Positions 1 to 7,498 of a stretch of 64,000 bases of DNA are shown here, piece after piece (positions within the stretch are counted from its first letter, which is position 1; each line of letters opens with the position of its first letter). Source of the DNA: Sphingobium sp. (GTDB taxonomy: Bacteria; Pseudomonadota; Alphaproteobacteria; Sphingomonadales; Sphingomonadaceae); the NCBI GenBank assembly GCA_035196065.1, contig CP136575.1:1517001-1581000 (forward strand), written 5' to 3'. The notes beneath the pieces are model-generated. The model ran no database searches. It saw only the letters and a list, made by a program, of their open reading frames with translations, and was not told the DNA's origin. Both the position numbers and the translations under genes were made by a program.

Positions 1-1517
1 GACTGCCGCGCAACAACCCTAACAAGGCCGTCGAGACAAATGTCAGCCGGGCATTTGATCGAGACAACGCCATCCCCGGGCATGTCAGGTCCATCATTGG
101 TTCTGAAGACGCGAACTTCGTCCCGCAAAGAAACAATCGTGAGGTCTGAAAGATGTTTCTTGTCGACAAGGCGAAGATGATGTCGGTCCTCGGGCGGACC
201 GAGATTAAGCCGCTCCCGGATCTTTTCACGTAATAGCTCGTTATTGCCCTGATCGATGAATACTCGCACCGTGAGACCGGTCGGAGTTCCTGTCAATTCA
301 CCCGTCAGGCCCGAACGCGTGTCCGGGTTGAATGGCTCTGGTTCAACCGGTTCAAGAAAGGAGCGGCTGAGCATGGTTTCCGAAACCCGGAACTTGCGGG
401 CAGGGCTATCACCAGCGCTCCCAACAACCTTTATCAGGTCACCTTCCTTGAGCAGGTCAAGGCTCCCGGCTTCCAGCATAATGGCATTACCCGAAATTGT
501 AATCGGCCACCGTTTGCGTTGAATAACTGGGCTCCCAAGAATGCCCTTTTCCATGTTCCCTGAGAACTGGGGAAGCAATGTCGCTGGCTTCCGCTGCAGT
601 CCATAGACCAGACTGGTCAGGCGGGCGAGTTCGCGATAACTGGAAACGCCCTCTTTCCGCATTGCTGCGTTGAGTGCGAAAGTGAGAAGCGAATAAGATT
701 GCCCTGAAGGCTCTCCTCCATCCCACCAGATATCTGCAAATGCAGACTGGTTTGCAGGCGCTGCATAAAAGGCGGTTATGGCGCCGCCGACTTCTTCCAT
801 TGGCAATGCGGAGGAGGAGTGCGCGAAAGGAACCTTGATCGTTGACGGAATTCCCAGCGTTTCAGGCGAGATAGACTTGGCCTGCCTGCTGCCAGCCGAT
901 ACGCCACGCATGAGCGTTCCGGAGTTACAGCTGTCCATCACAAGCCAGACGTTTGCGCCCCTTGATCTTATCCTGTCGAGCATCAACCCCAGCTCATCAT
1001 CAGTTATGGCGTTGATGATGCTGCCTGTTTCAGAAGACCATATTCCAGCATCTACCGGCAGTATCACCTCATCCCAGCCATCAGCCTCATCACTGCGTGG
1101 ATCATCGGGTTTCTGATCCGGTTGCTGACTGCCATGCCCGGTGAAATAGACGAGGACGTCATCCCCCGCTTTCGAAGCCTCAGCGAGACTTGCCATTGCA
1201 GCGAGTATATTTGCTCTTGTTGCGCGTCCCGAACGCCGACCGTTGACCTGTCGGTCTGAGTGACTGTCCGCAAGAATGATGACCTTGCTTTCAGAAATGG
1301 CCAGCTGACGGGACAGGCTGACCATAAGCTGCAGGTCGTTTGGGACAGCTTCAAGATCCTCGATTGCAGGGTTGTCATAGGAACCGGCAGCAACCAGCAA
1401 AGCCCTTTTTTCTGCAAGGGCAGGAGAGGCGAGAAACAAGCCAAGGACTAGAGCAACAAGCCATTTGTGCGAAGTGGCTAACAGCCCCGCGCGGGTTAAG
1501 GTCAGCAATCCCGTCAT
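1..1517 (-). CDS. Exported caspase-family (C14-like) protein, 3' end outside window
   Basis: This reading frame stays open from a start at 1517 to the window edge (505 codons), so the C-terminus is missing. It begins with a signal peptide: a hydrophobic stretch ending in SPALA, cleaved before about residue 36, so the protein is probably periplasmic or secreted. The caspase-like domain follows, with the His motif YFTGHGSQ (His128) and the Cys motif MDSCNSGT (Cys197), the expected catalytic dyad. A region of about 300 residues of unknown role follows. Caspase-fold proteases (metacaspases, orthocaspases) usually cut after Arg or Lys; substrate and partner here are unknown. A purine-rich AGAGGAA lies upstream of the start. 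The gene diverges from the Sir2 gene, with an IS3 relic between. The family is secure; the role is not. Confidence 0.85.
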   Translation of the reverse strand, partial: MTGLLTLTRAGLLATSHKWLVALVLGLFLASPALAEKRALLVAAGSYDNPAIEDLEAVPNDLQLMVSLSRQLAISESKVIILADSHSDRQVNGRRSGRATRANILAAMASLAEASKAGDDVLVYFTGHGSQQPDQKPDDPRSDEADGWDEVILPVDAGIWSSETGSIINAITDDELGLMLDRIRSRGANVWLVMDSCNSGTLMRGVSAGSRQAKSISPETLGIPSTIKVPFAHSSSALPMEEVGGAITAFYAAPANQSAFADIWWDGGEPSGQSYSLLTFALNAAMRKEGVSSYRELARLTSLVYGLQRKPATLLPQFSGNMEKGILGSPVIQRKRWPITISGNAIMLEAGSLDLLKEGDLIKVVGSAGDSPARKFRVSETMLSRSFLEPVEPEPFNPDTRSGLTGELTGTPTGLTVRVFIDQGNNELLREKIRERLNLGPPEDRHHLRLVDKKHLSDLTIVSLRDEVRVFRTNDGPDMPGDGVVSIKCPADICLDGLVRVVARQ

Positions 1518-1635
1518 TGATTTAAATTGGTTCCTCTTCGAACAGTCTGTTTTGAGCTGCATGCAGCATTAGTCAGGTCTCCCGGATCAGAGCCTCACAT
1601 CTTCTGTGTCGAGGACCTCGAGATCAAGAACGAAA

Positions 1636-1707
1636 TTATCTTACGCCCCCCGCGGCCTCCTTCAGAACGCAAAGAATCTGATCTTCTGTAAACCTCGCTT
1701 GCTTCAT
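1636..1707 (-). pseudogene. IS3-family transposase orfA relic (N-terminal fragment)
   Basis: The 23-codon frame starts MKQARFTEDQI and then VLKEA, the characteristic N-terminus of IS3-family OrfA (helix-turn-helix) proteins, and stops at TAA after residue 23. A ribosome site (GGAAGG) precedes the ATG. Nothing recognisable as the rest of OrfA, or as OrfB, follows in any frame. It is the scar of an insertion sequence between the caspase-like and Sir2 genes. Confidence 0.7.
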
Positions 1708-1884
1708 CGTCTGTCCTTCCTTCAGGCCAGAGACTAATCAATTCCTTAGGAAAATCAGGGGATCATGGCACCCACCTTGCCCTTCAGCGACCCTGAATGC
1801 AATGTGACTACAATGCCGGCAGCTATCGGCCCGAAACACACAAGAATATGGCCAGCCTAAAAACATCAGGATGTCAGAGACAGA

Positions 1885-2631
1885 ATGCTCAAAGGCAAAT
1901 TCAATATATTCATTCTTACCGGCGCAGGAATATCCGCCGAGAGCGGATTGACCACATTCAGAGCGGAAGGCGGTCTCTGGTCCGGCCACAGGATTGAAGA
2001 TGTTTGCACACCAGACGCTTTGGCAACAAATCCTGACCTTGTTTGTGGTTTCTATGACGAACGCAAGAAAGCCGCATCAAAAGCGCTGCCCAATCCGGCG
2101 CATGAGGCGCTAGCGGAACTAGAGCGCTTTTGGCGAAACGCTGCCTTGGGTAATTTCACCCTGATAACTCAGAATGTTGATGACCTTCACGAGCGCGCTG
2201 GTTCCCAAAATCTCATACACATGCACGGAGAGCTTAACTCTGCATATTGCATGGACTGCAGCGTCCAGTTTGTTCGCCATGGACCGCTTGAGGGCAATCG
2301 GGAATGTCCAAGTTGCAGCCAAGAGGCTCTGCGGCCGGACATTGTTTTATTCGGCGAAACGCCGAGATGCTTGCCAACAATTGAGGCGGCACTCGAAGCT
2401 TGCCACATCTTTGTTGCCATCGGCACGTCAGGCAATGTTGTGCCAGCAGCCGACTTTGCGGCCCAAGCCAAATCGCATGGCGCAGAGACGCTTTTGCTTA
2501 ATCTTGAGATCCCTGAACTACCCGTGCAGTTTTCAGATTGCCGGATGGGTCTAGCAAGCCAGATCGTGCCTCAATGGGTAAGTGAACTCCTCCTCAAAAT
2601 GAATGGCACCATGCAGAGATCAGGCGAGTAA
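1885..2631 (+). CDS. cobB: Sir2-family NAD-dependent protein deacylase (class III, CobB-like)
   Basis: Sirtuins use NAD+ to remove acyl groups from lysines, giving nicotinamide and O-acyl-ADP-ribose. The 248-residue protein is the usual size for a bacterial CobB. Visible motifs in order: GAGISAESG (residues 13-21, NAD binding), TQNVDDLH (95-102), catalytic His114 in HMHGE, four zinc cysteines (122, 125, 141, 144), RPDIVLFGE and IGTSGNVVPAA. Tyr57 and Arg60 sit in the FYDER context that in class III sirtuins recognises succinyl or malonyl groups, so desuccinylase activity is likely. It overlaps the next gene by one base (TAATG), so the two are probably translated together. It is a stand-alone enzyme with no fused defence-type domain. 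Confidence 0.93.
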   Translation: MLKGKFNIFILTGAGISAESGLTTFRAEGGLWSGHRIEDVCTPDALATNPDLVCGFYDERKKAASKALPNPAHEALAELERFWRNAALGNFTLITQNVDDLHERAGSQNLIHMHGELNSAYCMDCSVQFVRHGPLEGNRECPSCSQEALRPDIVLFGETPRCLPTIEAALEACHIFVAIGTSGNVVPAADFAAQAKSHGAETLLLNLEIPELPVQFSDCRMGLASQIVPQWVSELLLKMNGTMQRSGE

Positions 2632-3206
2632 TGAGCGGCGCACGAAATGTTTACTACCTGCCTGGCCGCGGCGGCCGAATTGACGCCGGCCTCGGTTTGG
2701 AAATTCAATCTCGTGGCTTTTCTGTGTTCGGGCGCGATATGTCCGGAGACCTCCAACGTCTAAGGTTCTCAGATCAGATCCGGGTCATCGCTGACGATCT
2801 GAAAGCCGGTTTCTGGGCGGAGGAAGCATTAGTCATTGCAAACTCCTTTGGTGCTTATCTTTATCTTCATGCGCAAACTTTAGTGGACCCGTTCCCTGGC
2901 AGAGTGCTGCTACTTTCTCCGATCATTGGTGCTGCGGCCACCCTAGGAAACGGCCCCCGATTTTCTCCGCCGCATGCTGATCGGTTAGCAGGGCTGGCAG
3001 AGGCTGGTAAATTGCGCGTTGCTTCACGCTGCGAGATCCACGTTGGCGAGTTGGATTGGCAATGCCAGCCAGCATCATTGAACCGCTTTGGCGAGCAAGT
3101 CGGCATTGCAGTCTCTGTCGTGGCCGGAGGCGGGCACAGGTTAGATAAGAGCTACGTCTCTCGATTGCTTGATGGCTGGCTCCCGAACAGCGAACCCGCA
3201 ACATAG
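2631..3206 (+). CDS. Small alpha/beta-hydrolase-like protein
   Basis: A 191-residue protein without signal peptide, translationally coupled to the Sir2 gene. The segment LVIANSFGAYLYLHA looks like a nucleophile elbow with Ser72 following a beta strand (ALVIA). VAGGGHRL provides a plausible catalytic His169 near the C-terminus, and Asp142 in the VGELDW segment could be the acid. The size and layout recall small serine hydrolases of the RBBP9/YdeN type, but the elbow is N-S-F-G rather than strict GXSXG, so activity is uncertain. Coupling to a sirtuin suggests a shared role in acyl-group handling; that is inference. Confidence 0.65.
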   Translation: MSGARNVYYLPGRGGRIDAGLGLEIQSRGFSVFGRDMSGDLQRLRFSDQIRVIADDLKAGFWAEEALVIANSFGAYLYLHAQTLVDPFPGRVLLLSPIIGAAATLGNGPRFSPPHADRLAGLAEAGKLRVASRCEIHVGELDWQCQPASLNRFGEQVGIAVSVVAGGGHRLDKSYVSRLLDGWLPNSEPAT

Positions 3207-3216
3207 CGAGCCCCTC

Positions 3217-3615
3217 TCACGTGCCAATGATGGCAATGATTACGCTTAAAGCGATCAAGGTGATCCACGGCCAAGGCGTTGCCCATGGTGACTGCATTTT
3301 CACTGCCTGCAGTTGGGCTATTGCCATTTTTACACTGGCTTGTTGGACGTGGAGGTTCTTGATGGCAGCCCTCATTACGTCGGCCTCGACATATGTTGCA
3401 GCGTCGTCCGCTAGAAGCTCTACCTCATCCAGTAACCTGAGCACTTCTTGCAGCCGTGGAAGCGCGTTTTGAACAGGCGTGCCCAGCAGTGCCATCGCCT
3501 CTTCATGCTTGCTCTTGGCTAGCGTCAACATCTGGCTGATATGTTCCACCGCAGTATCAGGCAGGTCAAGATGGTCAGTGTCCATGAAACTCACATTAGT
3601 TCGCCTTTGCTGCAT
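3217..3615 (-). CDS. Hypothetical protein with C-terminal membrane anchor
   Basis: A 132-residue protein I do not recognise. Residues about 20-105 are Leu/Ala/Glu-rich and likely helical or coiled-coil. The last 20 residues after PWPW form one hydrophobic segment ending in IGT, so it resembles a tail-anchored inner-membrane protein with its bulk in the cytoplasm. A CAGGGA ribosome site stands at a good distance from the ATG at 3615; Met11 is an alternative start. It converges on the hydrolase gene with a 10-base gap. Confidence 0.55.
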   Translation of the reverse strand: MQQRRTNVSFMDTDHLDLPDTAVEHISQMLTLAKSKHEEAMALLGTPVQNALPRLQEVLRLLDEVELLADDAATYVEADVMRAAIKNLHVQQASVKMAIAQLQAVKMQSPWATPWPWITLIALSVIIAIIGT

Positions 3616-3964
3616 ATTTATCCCTGCCGGGCGGTGAAGCTAGGCGACAGCTTTCCCCGCGATACTTGCCTTTAGATATCTCATTTGGCCGAGTCCAGCA
3701 GCGCTGCTCCCTAGCGTTACCGAAGCACTTTTGAGCCTTAGAAAATAGACCCAGGCCGGCCGACGGTCATAAAGAGCGGGTAGTCCTAACATCTGCCAAG
3801 GCTGGCTGAATTTGCGGACAGGACAAATTTATGGGCTTGATACTTCGATAGCATCATGCCATCAATCAGCCATCGTTCAGAAGGGCATTGGGCCCTGCCA
3901 ACCGACCAACTCCGGCACCGGTGGCAAAATAACGAGGCTCTTACGAGCAAACTGGGAGTAGCTT
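3616..3964. other. Intergenic, no feature seen
   Basis: About 350 bases between divergent genes. It should hold both promoters. I saw no convincing promoter hexamers, RNA gene, repeat or transposon end in it. Confidence 0.4.
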
Positions 3965-4477
3965 ATGACTAAAGACGGCATTGCCTTGAGCGGGGAGCGG
4001 CCCCGCGCTTATGACATTATTCGCTCTGAACAGGCGCAAGCTGAAGCGCTGGCGGCCGAACTGCTATTGGCGGTAAGGGCCCAGCTATCTGCAGCTTCCT
4101 CTGATCTGGATAATGTGGGCGCTGACGCAATCATGATGAATGCGTTGCTTATCCGTGCAGGCACCCAGCGCTACTACTGGCCTACGCTGGAGTGGTTATT
4201 GCAAGCTGCTTATGATCATGGCCACCGGCCTTATACCAATCCGATATGTCGGTTGGTTGACGCTGGAACCGAGTTTGAGCGTTACAACTCCTTCGATTAC
4301 TACCACCGTCAAGTTCCCGCAGTGGATGAGGACTATCAGGATCCTCCTCCAGGCTTTTACCGCCCGCTGCGCTTTATGCCTGCCGATCTTTACAAGTGGG
4401 AAGCAGAGTTGGGGACGGACAACGAAAATACTCGCCGTCTTTATGAGGGGGAGGACATCGATGGACGTGATGCTTGA
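3965..4477 (+). CDS. Hypothetical protein, first gene of a two-gene operon
   Basis: A 170-residue soluble protein I do not recognise. The N-terminal half is Ala/Leu-rich and probably helical. The C-terminal half is rich in Tyr, Trp, Pro and acidic residues (a YNSFDYYHR stretch near residue 107 and a DPPPGFYRP segment near 125). There is no signal peptide or membrane segment. GGGAG lies a few bases before the ATG. Its last codons overlap the start of the next gene at 4461, so the two are likely co-translated. Confidence 0.55.
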   Translation: MTKDGIALSGERPRAYDIIRSEQAQAEALAAELLLAVRAQLSAASSDLDNVGADAIMMNALLIRAGTQRYYWPTLEWLLQAAYDHGHRPYTNPICRLVDAGTEFERYNSFDYYHRQVPAVDEDYQDPPPGFYRPLRFMPADLYKWEAELGTDNENTRRLYEGEDIDGRDA

Positions 4478-4859
4478 GGGTTTTGCGCGTTATTATGGCC
4501 GTGGACCCCGCCCTAGTGTCATTTTGCCCTATCAAATGATCGCCGACACAAAAGGCGATATGATTGGACACTTGGCTGCCAAGCTTCTCGACACACCCGG
4601 CGGTTGGTCGCCTATAAAGGAGCGAATGCGTGAGCATCTAGAGCGTTTGACGCGGATGCATCAGTATGAAGGCGCTTGGTTGGACTACCGCCATTATCAA
4701 CTGACCAGAGTGGGCCAGTCGTTCCAATATCAAGTGCCTGAAGGCAAGCGTGGTTTTCTCAGTCAGTTTTCTGGGCACCGTGTTCGCTTGGTATGCACGT
4801 ACAACGGCCCATTTCGCAAATGGGTGCGTGTCGGCCGCGTGGCGTATCCTTCAGAGTGA
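4461..4859 (+). CDS. Hypothetical protein overlapping the preceding gene
   Basis: A 132-residue frame starting MDVMLEGF at 4461, preceded by a GGGGGAGG ribosome site inside the 3' end of the upstream gene. The same frame stays open further upstream to 4140, but that part lies wholly within the preceding gene and has no ribosome site. The C-terminus is basic and aromatic (RHYQLTRVGQ, then RKWVRVGRVAYPSE), which could suit nucleic-acid binding. I do not recognise a family. Confidence 0.5.
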   Translation: MDVMLEGFARYYGRGPRPSVILPYQMIADTKGDMIGHLAAKLLDTPGGWSPIKERMREHLERLTRMHQYEGAWLDYRHYQLTRVGQSFQYQVPEGKRGFLSQFSGHRVRLVCTYNGPFRKWVRVGRVAYPSE

Positions 4860-4992
4860 AATGATGGGTTGCGGCCCACCTGTACCTGAAAATCCAGAGA
4901 CAATCAGTGTCAGGGCAAATGCAAGAAAACGTCCAACTCTGTCGATACGATAATGCGGTTTCCCAAAAAGCAATTAATGGAAAGGACTAAAT

Positions 4993-5181
4993 ATGGTTTT
5001 TGTAAAAACGAAATGGGGCGGCTTCCATGAGCCGCCATACACTGAGGCTGAAATCCTAGAGGGTTCACGACGGTCAAACAGTGGGGTCGTAGCTTTTAAA
5101 AGCCATCAGCACCGTCAGCCTCCTCATCATCCTGATGCGCGTGAAGACCTTGAAGATCCAGACGTTCAAATGAAAACATAG
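4993..5181 (+). CDS. Small hypothetical protein
   Basis: A 62-codon frame with GGAAAGGA close before its ATG. The product is polar, with a His/Pro-rich segment (HQHRQPPHHPD) and an acidic tail. There is no homologue I recognise. The ribosome site and its position behind the two coupled genes are the only support, so it may be spurious. The 250 bases after it hold nothing I can name. Confidence 0.35.
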   Translation: MVFVKTKWGGFHEPPYTEAEILEGSRRSNSGVVAFKSHQHRQPPHHPDAREDLEDPDVQMKT

Positions 5182-5433
5182 CTGACATGACCTCAGCTTT
5201 CTAGCAACTGAGAGTAGAGCCCGACGGTGGTGCAGCCCCGCCCAACCTATGACCGCAGTTTTTCGCCTTGGTTTATGACCAACGGCCATTTGGCGCCTGT
5301 AAACTTTCAGGTCTTCATGCTGTACCCACTTGCCCTGCCGAGGATATCTGCAGCGGAAAACCTGACTGCGAATAGTCCAAAATTCGGGTGACGGAGCGTG
5401 AGCAGCTTAATTAATTTGAAGCCGGAGCGCCGC

Positions 5434-5781
5434 CTATGACACAATTTGTCGAGACAGTGTGATCAAACGGTCGTTGCCCTCTTTAGGCTCGATGGGGCGC
5501 CCCCAATACCCTTGGTCATCAATGCAGCTTTGATAAACACGTTCAGATAGTTTTTTGTCTACGCAGCTGCGGTCCACCGTCAAATTTTCTGCGGGAAGGA
5601 GGCAACCAAGCTCCGTTCTCAAGAAGGGATTACAGGCCTTCAACTGGGACCATTCGTTATCGTTCTTAATGGCTATGCACCGATCAATTATGTCTTCTTT
5701 GCGCTGTTCGTTAGCTGAGTGTGCTGTCGCGTATAAAGGTACCGCGCTGACAACAATCCAACTCAAGACATATAGTTTCAT
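5434..5781 (-). CDS. Small exported hypothetical protein
   Basis: From the ATG at 5781 the product is 115 residues and opens with a signal peptide: MKLY, a hydrophobic core, then a likely cleavage after TAHS. The mature part contains five cysteines and a predicted globular layout; it is probably periplasmic. The upstream in-frame ATG at 5814 would add eleven basic residues before the signal peptide and lacks a ribosome site, whereas GGAGAAGAAG precedes 5781. The spread of cysteines recalls lysozyme-inhibitor-like periplasmic proteins, but I cannot assign a family. Confidence 0.55.
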   Translation of the reverse strand: MKLYVLSWIVVSAVPLYATAHSANEQRKEDIIDRCIAIKNDNEWSQLKACNPFLRTELGCLLPAENLTVDRSCVDKKLSERVYQSCIDDQGYWGRPIEPKEGNDRLITLSRQIVS

Positions 5782-5902
5782 ACTTCTTCTCCGACCTTCC
5801 AAACGGTGGCACAATCACCTCGCTTCGCTTGGAGATGGTTTTGGCTCTTTGCCTTCACAGAGGCATTCCCGTTCGAAGCTGACGTCTGCTCTTCCAAGGC
5901 TG

Positions 5903-6445
5903 CTACCCCTGAAATGCACTGACTTCTAGGGTGGCTGGGGGCAGAAGCTTTCCATATGCTATGGTCAAGAGCCAATCATGCCAATCCACATTATCAAATC
6001 TGTGCACCAATGCCTGGGTCAAGAGATCTTCTGCGTGATAGCCGTTTTCAACATTTTGATGACCTAGAACAATCGTCACATTGCGGACGATCGCTGCTTG
6101 GTCGCGCCATAGACCCAATTCGTTTTTTAGCCATGCTTTCCATTTGCGTTCAATAACCACTTCGCGGTCCGTTTGAAAAAATAGCGGCATCTCAGTTTTT
6201 AGACATTCAAATCGCCATGCTGCGGCTACTAAATCATGGGCGAGCTGCAGTGTTCGATGGTCAAATTGAAACACTCCATCCCATTTTTTTGGGTAGTCTT
6301 GACCGGCCAGCATGAATCCAGCTTTCATGTGGTTCAGGCATGCACTTACCATCAAACTCAACGAGCTTTGGTAAACATCATGCTGGATCAATGAGACCCT
6401 CACTGAAGGATCATTATCGCCATGGAAGTAGTCAGTAACCCACAT
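5903..6445 (-). CDS. Hypothetical protein
   Basis: A 180-residue soluble protein rich in Trp, His and Leu, without a signal peptide or a membrane helix. Segments such as FQFDHRTLQLAHDLVAAAW and YHAEDLLTQALVHRF suggest an all-helical fold. I do not recognise a family. The ribosome site is weak, so the start at 6445 is uncertain. It lies in the same orientation as its two small neighbours. Confidence 0.45.
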   Translation of the reverse strand: MWVTDYFHGDNDPSVRVSLIQHDVYQSSLSLMVSACLNHMKAGFMLAGQDYPKKWDGVFQFDHRTLQLAHDLVAAAWRFECLKTEMPLFFQTDREVVIERKWKAWLKNELGLWRDQAAIVRNVTIVLGHQNVENGYHAEDLLTQALVHRFDNVDWHDWLLTIAYGKLLPPATLEVSAFQG

Positions 6446-6591
6446 TTCCGACGATGGTCCTTTTCTTTGACGGCCCTCGGCTCGCTAGCGTTCCCGATTA
6501 ATCCTAGGTAGAGTATCAGGCGGACTAATTTGGCGGCTTAGAATTCTACTCTTGTGGCTGGCCTTTCCGATGCGCGATGTCACCACCTCAA

Positions 6592-6918
6592 TCACAATAA
6601 TCCGAATAACTCGAGTGCCGATTGAACTGGTATGATTGAAAGGGCCATAAAAACCATATTCGCGAACATTAATCCAATCGGAGCGCATAAAAATAATAAT
6701 GCCTTTTTCCAGATTGATGGAGGCAATATTACAAAATCATCTACATTATAAGAATAATAAATAAAAACAATAAACCAATATATGTAGAACAATGTTATAA
6801 AATGTAAAAATGTTTCTTCATGATTTTGATCGCCATTTGAAATCATCGCAAGTGCTAAAGTCATCGGAAATTGAAGTATAATCAACTCCGATATGCTCGT
6901 AACTTTGCGTCTATCCAT
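6592..6918 (-). CDS. Small AT-rich integral membrane protein, unknown function
   Basis: A 108-residue protein with about three hydrophobic segments: one near residues 13-26, one very aromatic near 38-58, and one near 72-97. A strong AGGAGG site seven bases before the ATG at 6918 supports translation. Base composition is visibly more AT-rich than the flanks, and the gene uses rarer codons, which suggests recent acquisition. No family is recognised. Confidence 0.5.
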   Translation of the reverse strand: MDRRKVTSISELIILQFPMTLALAMISNGDQNHEETFLHFITLFYIYWFIVFIYYSYNVDDFVILPPSIWKKALLFLCAPIGLMFANMVFMALSIIPVQSALELFGLL

Positions 6919-7498
6919 TGCGATCCTCCTGCACTTGAATATTTAAGAACGTCACAAATTGAGTGCGTCTACTATCAGTGTAACCGTAGGTTTGGGCAGA
7001 TGACGTGACCACCAGTTGCGATTAGAGTCTGACGGCTTTGTTGCGCATAAGCGCGGTTGAAGCAATGGCCTGCCTTAGTCCGAATTGATCAACTTCAGAC
7101 GTTACGAATTGTGCCAGTCCCATAAGTTTGGACCCAAAGTGATCATTCTTTCTGGGCAAGAAACGCACGGGCCCTAAGGGGCTGTTTTGTGGCGCAGGAC
7201 CCATCAAGATGCCTCGGCACAGCGTAGGGGAGGGCCATGTCACCCCCAGCATTCCTGTGATCTTCAAATATACAAATGAAACAAAGACGCGCCATTATTA
7301 GCGATTAATATAGTTAACGAACGAAGCCAATGCTTTCGATAAAAAATGCCATTTCTCCAATCAAAGACATCAAGATTGCAAAGTGAATGCAATATCATGG
7401 TTAACGGATTTTAATCATAATCTTCCCGTTCCCTAGAACAGCTTCTTTGCGATTCTAAAATGAAAGTCCGTTCTCAGTCGGGCTGATGGGGAGTATGT
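6919..7498. other. Intergenic region before the adhesin gene
   Basis: About 580 bases. The part nearest the adhesin (about 7280-7450) is AT-rich and should carry its promoter, but I cannot fix hexamers with confidence. Around 7035-7050 the segment GGCTTTGTTGCGC resembles terminal sequences of IS5/IS6-group elements, though no second end or transposase is visible. The 81-codon frame over 7022-7267 on the minus strand has no recognisable content and is not annotated. Confidence 0.35.

Noticed and set aside
1885-3206. Sir2 pair as a phage-defence system
   Set aside because: The sirtuin has the features of a metabolic class III deacylase (Tyr57, Arg60, zinc cysteines) and no fused STAND, SIR2-HerA or Argonaute partner; there is no specific support for defence.
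7022-7267. 81-codon minus-strand frame and an IS-end-like GGCTTTGTTGCGC
   Set aside because: No transposase motif, no matching second end, no target duplication; the likeness is too short to call an insertion sequence.
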